From NCBI GenBank assembly GCA_900553825.1, contig USEV01000026.1, positions 1 to 8,337 on the forward strand: 8,337 nucleotides of DNA. Direction: 5' to 3'. The notes under the pieces were generated by a model, which was given only the letters and a program-made list of their open reading frames with translations, was not told where the DNA came from and did not search any database. The position numbers and the translations under genes were made by a program. This stretch comes from an uncultured Eubacteriales bacterium (GTDB lineage: Bacteria; Bacillota; Clostridia; Christensenellales; CAG-917). Positions 1 through 6,073 of the stretch are shown piece by piece. Within the stretch, counting starts at the first letter, position 1, and each line of letters starts with the position of its first letter.

Positions 1-36
1 TTATCTTCGGCAGCGTCAGATGTGTATAAGAGACAG
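1..36 (+). other. Nextera/Tn5 sequencing adapter remnant (artefact)
   Basis: Bases 18-36 are an exact copy of the 19-base Tn5 mosaic end (AGATGTGTATAAGAGACAG). Bases 4-17 match the rest of the Nextera read-1 adapter (TCGTCGGCAGCGTC) with one mismatch: T instead of G at base 6. Bases 1-3 may be index or low-quality sequence. This is library-preparation DNA left at the contig end, not part of the organism and not a natural transposon. Any open frame running into it on the minus strand ends in the artefact peptide LSLIHI. Real genomic sequence starts at about base 37. Confidence 0.97.
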
Positions 37-99
37 CCCCCACTTTTGCGCGAGCGCAAGTGACGGCGTCGGCGGAAACACCTCTCGGTGACGAAATGC

Positions 100-127
100 A
101 AAGAACAGCCGCTTGGGGCTGTTCTTT
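100..127 (-). terminator. Intrinsic terminator of the tRNA-Leu transcript
   Basis: A perfect inverted repeat has 11-base arms (100-110 and 117-127) around a 6-base loop. Read on the minus strand, the stem ends in TTCTTT and is followed by GCATTT, giving a U-rich tail. It lies 5 bases past the encoded CCA end of tRNA-Leu. No clear U-tailed terminator is visible between the PI-PLC-like gene and the tRNA (only a 6-bp stem, 288-293 with 302-307, without a T run), so this hairpin may also end read-through from that gene. Confidence 0.85.
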
Positions 128-132
128 CTCGT

Positions 133-219
133 TGGTGCCGGTGGTCGGACTCGAACCGACACGGATTTTACTCCACAGGATTTTGAGTCCAGCGCGTCTG
201 CCAATTTCACCACACCGGC
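133..219 (-). tRNA. tRNA-Leu (anticodon CAA)
   Basis: Read on the minus strand, this is a complete class II tRNA. It has a 7-bp acceptor stem (GCCGGTG with CACCGGC), discriminator A and an encoded CCA at 133-135. The D-arm contains TTGGCAGA, the anticodon loop is CTCAAAA with anticodon CAA at 183-185, the long variable arm pairs GGA with TCC, and a 5-bp T-stem encloses TTCGAGT. The long variable arm and A73 fit leucine, and CAA reads UUG codons. One oddity is the anticodon stem CTGGA/TCCTG, which carries a U-U mismatch at the second pair (28:42). Confidence 0.97.
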
Positions 220-228
220 GCAAGTGAT

Positions 229-257
229 AATATAACACACCTTAGCGTGTGAATCAA
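229..257 (-). promoter_or_regulatory. Promoter of tRNA-Leu
   Basis: On the minus strand a -35 box TTGATT (252-257) and a -10 box TATATT (229-234) are separated by exactly 17 bases (235-251). The -10 box ends 9 bases before the first tRNA nucleotide (219), so transcription would start a few bases upstream of the mature 5' end. Boxes and spacing fit a sigma-70/sigma-A promoter. Confidence 0.8.
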
Positions 258-309
258 GCACTTTTGAGAGCTATATTTCGTCGCGCCCGCGTGCGGGAGC
301 TCACGCGCG

Positions 310-1338
310 TTATTTTGCTTCGATGCCCTTCGTGAAACCGTCCGCGTCCTTCACAAAGCCCTTTGCGACATTCAGTTCCAGCGTCTTGCCGCACTGGACA
401 TAGTCGTAGGTTGCAAAGTCCATCGAAAAGCCCGAGCACGCCGCGAGGGCGTTCGGGTCGGACTTTATCTTTCCGACCAGGTCGAGGAAGTAGTCCCTGT
501 CCGCCAGCATGAAGTCGAGCGGGAGTTCCTTCATGATTGAGCTGCCCGTTGCGCGGTTGAGCGAGGGGCGTATGTGCGCGCCCTCCTCCGCGGCGAGCAT
601 GGTTTCCCATATCATGTCGTAACAAATCTTGCCCGAGTCCACGGTGCCGAAGTTGTACTCCGACTGCCAGGTGCCCGCAACGCCCGCGGTTGCCGTGGTG
701 TAATCGCACCACTCTGCGGGACAGCTTATCGCAAAGCGTTTGCCGCTTTCGCGGATGTCGCCCATGGTCATCTCGGACAGATTGTAGCTTTCGTCCATGG
801 CGTACTGCGCGGGGTCGAGGATGTCGAGGACCTCCTTCACTGCGTCGGCGTCGGCGACGCTGTAGTCGGCATACAGCTTGACGGAAATCACGATAAACTC
901 GCTCGGGTGTTTGTCCGAAAACCGCCTGATGTCCGCAACGGCTTCGTCGAAAGGCAATCCGTAGCCGTAGCCGTGCACGCAGAAAAGACGCCCGTCCTGC
1001 GAAGCGGTGCTTATGCTGAAATCGAAGTCCCGCACCCCGTAGAGGAGCTGGTCGTACACGGTGCCCTGCTGACAGTTGAGCCACACCCCCTGCATATCCA
1101 GGTTGAAAAGGCGGCAATCGACAGCGCCGGAATTGTGCGTCGCGGGCAGCGAGAGCTCCGCATAGGGCGCATCGTCGTCTATGTAACTCATCCACACGGG
1201 ATAGACCTCGGGCGCGACATCGATGTTCCGTGCGGCAAGCTCGCCCTTGTCGTCGTCGCAAGCCGCAAACGCAACCGCCGACAACCCGATCAGCGTCATC
1301 GCGAGAAAAACGGAAAAAACTTTGCAAAAGCGTTTCAT
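310..1338 (-). CDS. Lipoprotein with PI-PLC X-like phosphodiesterase domain
   Basis: Predicted secreted lipoprotein (342 aa) of the phosphatidylinositol-specific phospholipase C X-domain superfamily, which cleaves phosphodiester headgroups using two histidines. Visible features are an N-terminal signal peptide (residues 1-26) followed by Cys27 in FAAC with an acidic DDDK stretch. The first catalytic-type His68 is in LPATHNSG, Arg103 in YGVRDFDF, and the second His122 in FCVHGYG. A late MDF motif (Asp307) may supply the C-terminal acidic residue. The spacing His-Arg-His fits bacterial PI-PLCs. The lipobox has Phe at -3, which is weaker than Leu. The start was set at ATG 1338 because a GGGGG ribosome site precedes it by about 8 bases, and two in-frame ATGs farther upstream (1362, 1359) lie in the predicted -10 region. 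Substrate is unknown: PI, GPI-linked or glycerophosphoinositol compounds are possible. It is divergently transcribed from the MFS transporter. Confidence 0.8.
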   Translation of the reverse strand: MKRFCKVFSVFLAMTLIGLSAVAFAACDDDKGELAARNIDVAPEVYPVWMSYIDDDAPYAELSLPATHNSGAVDCRLFNLDMQGVWLNCQQGTVYDQLLYGVRDFDFSISTASQDGRLFCVHGYGYGLPFDEAVADIRRFSDKHPSEFIVISVKLYADYSVADADAVKEVLDILDPAQYAMDESYNLSEMTMGDIRESGKRFAISCPAEWCDYTTATAGVAGTWQSEYNFGTVDSGKICYDMIWETMLAAEEGAHIRPSLNRATGSSIMKELPLDFMLADRDYFLDLVGKIKSDPNALAACSGFSMDFATYDYVQCGKTLELNVAKGFVKDADGFTKGIEAK

Positions 1339-1357
1339 AACAATATCCCCCGACTTC

Positions 1358-1387
1358 ATCATAAACGCATTTTCGGCGCGGAGTCAA
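1358..1387 (-). promoter_or_regulatory. Promoter of the PI-PLC-like gene
   Basis: On the minus strand, -35 TTGACT (1382-1387) and -10 TATGAT (1358-1363) are 18 bases apart. An alternative -10, TTATGA, gives 17. Transcription would start around 1350, leaving a short leader before the ATG at 1338. The -10 box overlaps the farther-upstream ATG codons, which argues against those starts. Confidence 0.75.
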
Positions 1388-1455
1388 TAGACAGATTTCA
1401 CTGCTATGCCTAATGCGACGGCGCTCTTATCGCTCAAGATTTCAAATTGCGGGCA

Positions 1456-1484
1456 TTGACACTGCGGGGACGCTTTGGTAAAAT
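1456..1484 (+). promoter_or_regulatory. Promoter of the MFS transporter gene
   Basis: A perfect -35 TTGACA (1456-1461) and a -10 TAAAAT (1479-1484) are separated by exactly 17 bases. The predicted start is near 1491, directly before the ribosome site AAGGGGG (1493-1499) and the ATG at 1505, so the leader is very short. The promoter faces away from that of the PI-PLC-like gene. An 8-base direct repeat, AGATTTCA (1393-1400 and 1437-1444, 44 bases apart start to start), lies between the two promoters and could be an operator, but this is unproven. Confidence 0.85.
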
Positions 1485-1504
1485 AATTCTGTAAGGGGGT
1501 AATT

Positions 1505-2965
1505 ATGGATAATACTGTTTCCGATGTCTCAACCCTGAAAAAATCCACGCCGCTCGGCAAACGAATCTGGGCATGCGCCATCGTCTTCGGGCTTATCGGT
1601 CAGATAGCCTGGGTGGTGGAAAACATGTTCTTCGCCAAGTTCGGGCAGGACCTCTTCGTGACGAGGGGAGAGCTTTACTTCACGGTGACCACCCTCATGG
1701 TCATCCTCTCCGCCCTCACCGCGACGGTGACGACAATCTTCGCGGGCGGGCTCATCGACAAGCTCGGCAAACGCAAGCCGTTCATCACCGCAGGCTATTT
1801 CATCTGGGGCACAACGATAATGCTCTTCGCCGCCGTCCCGCTGGATTTCAGCGACAACGCGAGCTGGGGCATAATCGCCCTGCTCGTCATACTCGACTGC
1901 GTGATGACCTTCTTCGGCTCGACGGCAAACGACGCGGCGTTCAACACCTGGGTCGCGGATGTCACCGATGTCACCAACCGCGGCAGAGTGAACACGATAC
2001 TCTCCATCATGCCCGTCATCGCGACGGTGCTCGTGTTCGGCATCGGGATGTTCACCTACGACCACGACGCCACAACGGCGGCAACTTTTATCGAAAGAGA
2101 CCCCCTGTTCATCAAGCTCTTCTTCATCATCATCGGCATATTCCCGCTCGTGGGCGGCGTGCTCGCCGGCTTCATGATGAAGGACTCCCCGAACATAGTC
2201 AAAAACGCCAACCCCAACTACATCAAGGAGACATTCTACGGCTTCCGCCCCTCCGTCATCAGGAACAACAAGATGATGTATGTCACCCTCGCGACGGTGT
2301 GCCTGCTGGGCATAGCTCAACAGACTTTCATGTCCTACCTCATCAACTTCATCGCGCAGACGCTCGGCATCGATAATTACATATTGCCGCTTGCCGTCAT
2401 CATCGTGGTGGGCGCGGTCATCACGGGAGTGCTGGGAGTGCTGTTCGACAAGTTCGGCAGAAAGAAATTCTACTTCCCCCTGCTCGCCATTCTCGTCGTC
2501 GGTGCCATCGTGGTGTACTGCATGGACTTCATGTCCGAAGCGGCGTATCTGCCCATACTCATAGTCGGCGGCACGGTGCTCCTCGGCGCGATGCTCGCGC
2601 TCGGCGGCGCGCTGACGGCGACCTTCCAGGACTACATCCCCAAGGGCGCGGAAGGACGCTTCCAGGGCGTGCGCATGTGCTTCACCGTGCTCATCCCCAT
2701 GGCGCTCGGCATCCTCATCGCCCACTTTGTCGGCATCAACTCCTTCGACGGGCAGGACCCCAACGCCATGGAACCGCCCTTCGAGCTCTTCCTCGCGGCG
2801 GCAATCGTGGTGGTGCTGGCGGCAATCCCGCTCATCTGGGTGTACAAGGATTCCACCCGCCTGCGCAACGAACTGCTGCAACGCGGCGCGGCAGAAGCGG
2901 AAATCCCCTCGCAGCCCGAGGTTGCCGAGACCTCGCCCGAGGATTCCGCAAACGGGGAGGAATAG
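1505..2965 (+). CDS. MFS transporter, 12-TM type, substrate unknown
   Basis: A 486-residue major facilitator superfamily permease of the cytoplasmic membrane. Hydrophobic segments are spread through residues 21-225 and 255-447, consistent with two six-helix halves, followed by a hydrophilic, acidic C-terminal tail (about 450-486). The MFS loop 2-3 signature appears as GGLIDKLGKRKP (residues 81-92) and its second-half counterpart as GVLFDKFGRKKF (311-322). Further polar motifs sit at NDAAFNTWV (142-150), TDVTNRGRV (154-162) and FQDYIPKGAEGRFQGVR (374-390). A ribosome site AAGGGGG precedes the ATG by 5 bases. The layout resembles sugar- or glycoside-type MFS carriers, but no substrate can be read from the sequence. 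The divergent PI-PLC-like neighbour may or may not be functionally linked. Confidence 0.9.
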   Translation: MDNTVSDVSTLKKSTPLGKRIWACAIVFGLIGQIAWVVENMFFAKFGQDLFVTRGELYFTVTTLMVILSALTATVTTIFAGGLIDKLGKRKPFITAGYFIWGTTIMLFAAVPLDFSDNASWGIIALLVILDCVMTFFGSTANDAAFNTWVADVTDVTNRGRVNTILSIMPVIATVLVFGIGMFTYDHDATTAATFIERDPLFIKLFFIIIGIFPLVGGVLAGFMMKDSPNIVKNANPNYIKETFYGFRPSVIRNNKMMYVTLATVCLLGIAQQTFMSYLINFIAQTLGIDNYILPLAVIIVVGAVITGVLGVLFDKFGRKKFYFPLLAILVVGAIVVYCMDFMSEAAYLPILIVGGTVLLGAMLALGGALTATFQDYIPKGAEGRFQGVRMCFTVLIPMALGILIAHFVGINSFDGQDPNAMEPPFELFLAAAIVVVLAAIPLIWVYKDSTRLRNELLQRGAAEAEIPSQPEVAETSPEDSANGEE

Positions 2966-3059
2966 TCCTCGCCGCGGGCTCGCGCTGCCGTACATTCCGC
3001 ACGGCTTTGCCTCCCGCTTTTTGCGGCTCACACGCTTCATCACATCACAAAACGCATCA

Positions 3060-3087
3060 AAAAAGCACCCGAGGGCGGGTGCTTTTT
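3060..3087. terminator. Bidirectional terminator between MFS gene and metA
   Basis: The stem AAAAAGCACCC / GGGTGCTTTTT (3060-3070 and 3077-3087) encloses the 6-base loop GAGGGC. It has a T run on the plus strand (3083-3087) and an A run that gives at least five U's on the minus strand. It lies 94 bases after the transporter stop and 39 bases past the end of metA, and serves two convergent transcripts. Confidence 0.9.
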
Positions 3088-3126
3088 CATCGCTTTCGGT
3101 CGCCGTCGCGGCTTTTCGGCGGGGCG

Positions 3127-4068
3127 TCAGTGCTCCTCGGGCAGGTCGCCCGTCTTGCCGACATCGCCGATTTCGAACGGCGTCACCTGGTAGACATAGT
3201 AGTTCAGCCAGTTGTAGAAAAGCAGGTTCGCCGTGGAGCGCCATTTCATGTCGACGCGGTCCGTGCCCTCCCCCACGAAGTAGTTGACGGGAGGCTCGAT
3301 GGGTTGACCCTTTTCCAGGTCGCGCTCGTACTCCTTTTTCAGGGTGTAACGGTCGTATTCCGCATGACCGGTAAAGAAGAACGAGCGGTTGTCGTGCGTC
3401 TTTGCAATAGAGATGCCCGCCACTTCGGATTCGGCAAGAATCTTGATGTCGGGGCAAGCGCGCACGGCGTCCTCGTCCACGCGGGTGTGACGGGAGTGCG
3501 GGATGTAGAAGGTGTCGTCCATGCCCTTGAGCAGCATATCGTTCTCCTGGCAGGCGTGGGTGGGGAAAACGCCGAACAGCTTTTTGTCCAGCACTTCCTT
3601 GCCAATGCCCCAGAAGTGATACATCGCCGCCTGTGCGCCCCAGCAGATGTAGATGGTGCTGGTGACATTCTCGCGGGCGAACTCCATGATTTCCACAAGC
3701 TCCTTCCAGTACTTGACATCCTCGAAGGGAATCGTTTCGACGGGTGCGCCCGTCACAATCATGCCGTCGAACTTCATCTTCTTGATAGAAGAGAGAGTGC
3801 GGTAGAACTTCTGCATATGCGCCTCGGAGACATGGGTGCTCTTGTAGCTCGCCGTGCCGATGAGGTGTATGTGAACCTGCAGGGGGGTGTTGCCGAGCAG
3901 CCTCATGAGCTGTGTTTCGGTGACCTCCTTGGTGGGCATGAGATTGACGATTGCGACCTCGAGCGGACGGATGTCCTGCGTGACGGCGCGCACGGAATCC
4001 ATAACGAAAATCTTTTCGCTACGCAGGTTCCGATATGCGGGAATGTCCTTCGGTATGATTATGGGCAT
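3127..4068 (-). CDS. metA: Homoserine O-acetyltransferase, MetA family
   Basis: This 313-residue cytosolic enzyme of the MetA (HTS) family acylates the hydroxyl of homoserine, the first committed step of methionine synthesis. It aligns with MetA by eye along its whole length: MPIIIPKDIPA at the N-terminus, IRPLEVAIVNLMPTK (33-47), catalytic Cys142 in ICWGAQAA, and the His235/Glu237 pair in TGHAEYD. The C-terminal motif is NLLFYNWLNYYVYQ(V/I)TP. Residue 111, in TGAPVET, is Glu. In characterised MetA proteins Glu111 goes with acetyl-CoA and Gly with succinyl-CoA, so an acetyl product is predicted despite the common succinyltransferase name. This fits metY directly upstream. The start is supported by AGGAGG 5 bases before the ATG. 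Last gene of the smpB-metY-metA operon. Confidence 0.96.
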   Translation of the reverse strand: MPIIIPKDIPAYRNLRSEKIFVMDSVRAVTQDIRPLEVAIVNLMPTKEVTETQLMRLLGNTPLQVHIHLIGTASYKSTHVSEAHMQKFYRTLSSIKKMKFDGMIVTGAPVETIPFEDVKYWKELVEIMEFARENVTSTIYICWGAQAAMYHFWGIGKEVLDKKLFGVFPTHACQENDMLLKGMDDTFYIPHSRHTRVDEDAVRACPDIKILAESEVAGISIAKTHDNRSFFFTGHAEYDRYTLKKEYERDLEKGQPIEPPVNYFVGEGTDRVDMKWRSTANLLFYNWLNYYVYQVTPFEIGDVGKTGDLPEEH

Positions 4069-4091
4069 AGCCCCCTCCTGTGTGTGTTATG

Positions 4092-4125
4092 CCCCGAAAC
4101 GGCGTTTTATTGCGCGTTTTCGGGG
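4092..4125 (-). other. Hairpin in the metY-metA gap, no terminator tail
   Basis: The arms 4092-4101 (CCCCGAAACG) and 4115-4125 (CGTTTTCGGGG) pair with one bulged T around a 13-base loop. The hairpin lies in the 71-base gap between metY and metA. On the minus strand it is followed by CATAACAC, not a U run, so it does not look like a terminator. It might shape mRNA processing or the relative expression of the two genes. Confidence 0.5.
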
Positions 4126-4139
4126 GATTAACTGTTTTT

Positions 4140-5417
4140 TCAGCAGCTTTCCAACGCCTGCTTGACATCGGCGATGAGGTCGTCCGCATTCTCGATGCCG
4201 ACGGAAAGTCTGACGAGGTCGGGACGGACGCCGGCGGCATTCAGCTCCTCGTCGGTCATCTGGCGGTGCGTTGCGCTTGCGGGATGCAGGCAGCACGAAC
4301 GCGCGTCCGCGACATGGGTTTCGATGGCGATGAGCTTCAGGTGCTTCATGAAGTTCTCCGCCGCCTTTCTGCCGCCCTTGACGCCGAAGCTCACGACGCC
4401 GCAGGTGCCGTCGGGCATATACTTCTTTGCGAGGTCGTACCACGCGTCACCGGGCAGTCCGGGATAGGTCACCCACGCGACATTTTCGTGCGAGGCGAGG
4501 AACTTTGCCATCTTCTCGCCGTTTTCGCAGTGGCGCTTCATCCTGACATGCAGGCTTTCCAGCCCGAGGTTGAGAAGGTACGCGTTCTGCGGCGACTGGA
4601 TGCAACCGAAGTCCCTCATGAGCTGCGCGGTCGCCTTGGTGATGAACGCGCCCTCAATGCCGAAGCGCTCGGTATATGTCACGCCGTGATAGCTCTCGTC
4701 GGGGGTGCACAGCCCGGGATAACGGTCGGGGTACTTCGTCCAGTCGAACTTGCCGCTGTCCACTATGCAGCCGCCCACGCCCGAGCCGTGTCCGTCCATG
4801 TACTTGGTGGTGGAGTGCATGACGATGTCCGCACCCCATTCGATGGGACGGCAGTTGACGGGGGTCGCAAAGGTGTTGTCGATGATGAGCGGGACGCCGT
4901 GCGCGTGTGCGCGCGCCGCGAACCTTTCGATGTCGAGCACCGCGAGCGAGGGGTTGGACAGGGTCTCGCCGAACACAGCCTTGGTGTTGGGACGGAACGC
5001 CGCCTCGAGCTCCTCGTCGGTGGCGTCGGGCGAAACGAATGTGAACTCGATGCCCATGCGCTTCATGGTGTGGGCGAAGAGGTTGTAGGTCCCGCCGTAA
5101 ATCGCGCTGGAAGAGATGATGTGGTCACCCTCCCCCGCGATGTTGAAGATGGAAAAGAAGCTCGCCGCCTGACCCGAAGATGTGAGCATCGCCGCCGTGC
5201 CGCCCTCGAGCTCACAAATCTTTTTTGCAACATAGTCGTTGGTGGGGTTCTGCAAGCGGGTGTAGAAATAGCCGGACTCCTCGAGGTCGAAGAGCTTTGC
5301 CATATTCTCGCTGGTGTCGTACTTGAAGGTCGTGCTCTGTACGATGGGAACTTGTCTGGGCTCGCCGTTTTTGGGCTGATAGCCGCCTTGAACGCATATC
5401 GTTTCGATTTTGCTCAT
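4140..5417 (-). CDS. metY: O-acetylhomoserine sulfhydrylase (MetY)
   Basis: A 425-residue PLP enzyme of the Cys/Met metabolism family. It joins O-acetylhomoserine with sulfide to give homocysteine and acetate. Visible motifs are YFYTRLQNPT (50-59), with the Tyr and Arg that contact the PLP phosphate of the partner subunit, SSGQAA (80-85), and IIDNTFATP (178-186), whose Asp180 binds the pyridine nitrogen. HSTTKYMDGHG (201-211) contains the Schiff-base Lys205. SATHRQM near residue 386 and VRLSVGIE near the C-terminus supply the substrate-carboxylate arginine. The length of about 425 and insertions relative to cystathionine gamma-synthase (about 380-400) favour MetY. The ribosome site AAAGGAGA lies 6-7 bases before the ATG. 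The gap to smpB upstream is 17 bases, and metA follows after 71 bases. Confidence 0.95.
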   Translation of the reverse strand: MSKIETICVQGGYQPKNGEPRQVPIVQSTTFKYDTSENMAKLFDLEESGYFYTRLQNPTNDYVAKKICELEGGTAAMLTSSGQAASFFSIFNIAGEGDHIISSSAIYGGTYNLFAHTMKRMGIEFTFVSPDATDEELEAAFRPNTKAVFGETLSNPSLAVLDIERFAARAHAHGVPLIIDNTFATPVNCRPIEWGADIVMHSTTKYMDGHGSGVGGCIVDSGKFDWTKYPDRYPGLCTPDESYHGVTYTERFGIEGAFITKATAQLMRDFGCIQSPQNAYLLNLGLESLHVRMKRHCENGEKMAKFLASHENVAWVTYPGLPGDAWYDLAKKYMPDGTCGVVSFGVKGGRKAAENFMKHLKLIAIETHVADARSCCLHPASATHRQMTDEELNAAGVRPDLVRLSVGIENADDLIADVKQALESC

Positions 5418-5434
5418 CTTGTTCTCCTTTCACC

Positions 5435-5887
5435 TCATCGGGTGTTGAATTCCTTTTTGATTCTGTCGAGCTTTCTTTCCTCTTCCTTGCGCTTTATCGT
5501 CTCGCGCTTGTCGTAGAGGTCCTTGCCTCTGGCGAGCCCGAGCTCCACCTTGACGAGGCTGTCCTTGAAGTAGAGCTTGAGCGGGACGAGGGTGTAGCCC
5601 TTCTGCTCGACGCGGGCTTTGATTTTTCTGATTTCCGCCTTGTTGAGGAGGAGCTTTCTCGTGCGCAAGGGGTCCACATTGAAGTAGCTCCCCTTCTCGT
5701 AGGGCGAGATGTGCGCGCCGATGAGGAAGGCTTCGCCCGTCTTGACGGAGGCGTAGCTGTCGCGGAGGTTGACCTTGCCGAGGCGCACGGACTTGACCTC
5801 CGTCCCGACGAGCACTATGCCCGCCTCGAAGGTTTCCTCGATGTGGTAATCGTGATACGCCTTTTTGTTGGTGGCAATGATTTTCAT
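5435..5887 (-). CDS. smpB: SsrA-binding protein SmpB
   Basis: A 150-residue RNA-binding partner of tmRNA, required for trans-translation and rescue of stalled ribosomes. Family hallmarks are [20 protein letters not shown] at the N-terminus, GTEVKSVR, the VNLRDSYA motif, the [12 protein letters not shown] region, and [13 protein letters not shown]. The basic tail [19 protein letters not shown] reaches the decoding centre in known SmpB proteins. Length is normal for the family. The start was placed at ATG 5887 because GGAG lies 5 bases upstream. An in-frame GTG at 5902 would sit at the predicted transcription start and has no good ribosome site. First gene of an operon with metY and metA. The tmRNA gene (ssrA) is not in this window, and the rnr gene often found between secG and smpB in Bacillota is absent here. 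Confidence 0.97.
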   Translation of the reverse strand: MKIIATNKKAYHDYHIEETFEAGIVLVGTEVKSVRLGKVNLRDSYASVKTGEAFLIGAHISPYEKGSYFNVDPLRTRKLLLNKAEIRKIKARVEQKGYTLVPLKLYFKDSLVKVELGLARGKDLYDKRETIKRKEEERKLDRIKKEFNTR

Positions 5888-5906
5888 ATCCGCTCCGAGC
5901 ACATCT

Positions 5907-5935
5907 ATGATATAACTCTTTCCTTATATTATCAA
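5907..5935 (-). promoter_or_regulatory. Promoter of the smpB-metY-metA operon
   Basis: On the minus strand, -35 TTGATA (5930-5935) and -10 TATCAT (5907-5912) are spaced by 17 bases; each differs from consensus at one position. The predicted start is around 5900, giving a leader of only about 13 bases. That leaves no room for a SAM riboswitch or T-box before smpB. Confidence 0.82.
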
Positions 5936-6027
5936 CTTATTTGACCGAATTTGCGACGGGCGCCGCGCGAAACGGGGGCGCGGGAGCTTTGCGCGTGTCG
6001 GTGCGGCGACGAATGGCGATGTCCGGG

Positions 6028-6056
6028 AAATAAAAAGGCGGCTCCTCGGAGCCGCC
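6028..6056 (-). terminator. Intrinsic terminator after secG
   Basis: A near-perfect GC-rich hairpin has arms GGCGGCTCC and GGAGCCGCC (6037-6045 and 6048-6056). On the minus strand it is followed by TTTTTATTT (6036-6028). It begins 17 bases past the secG stop codon and isolates secG from the smpB operon downstream. Confidence 0.93.
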
Positions 6057-6073
6057 TCGGATGTTGCGTATTG

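Noticed and set aside
41..62. Inverted repeat CACTTTTGCGC/GCGCAAGTG next to the adapter, considered as a transposon end or terminator
   Set aside because: The arms match only with a 2-base bulge, there is no U run, no target duplication can be assessed, and the neighbouring mosaic end is from library preparation rather than a natural element.
133..219. tRNA-Leu as an integration (att) site
   Set aside because: No duplicated 3'-tRNA fragment, integrase or other phage-like gene is present in the window.
1529..3457. Very long minus-strand open frame (642 codons) opposite the MFS gene
   Set aside because: It spans the MFS gene, a bidirectional terminator and the end of metA, and its translation is rich in His/Asp/Glu/Arg without any fold signature. 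It is a complementary-strand artefact of a GC-rich membrane-protein gene.
2677..5516. Long plus-strand open frames opposite metA, metY and smpB
   Set aside because: The minus-strand products are clear full-length MetA, MetY and SmpB with catalytic residues in place; the plus-strand frames give no recognisable proteins.
5888..5902. GTG start for smpB at 5902, five codons upstream of the ATG
   Set aside because: The predicted transcription start is near 5900, so the GTG would be at or before the RNA 5' end, while GGAG is well placed for the ATG at 5887.
5936..6027. Possible ssrA (tmRNA), riboswitch or small gene between smpB and secG
   Set aside because: Only about 90 bases of GC-rich sequence between the smpB promoter and the secG terminator; no tmRNA-like ends, no riboswitch core and no small ORF with a ribosome site could be seen.
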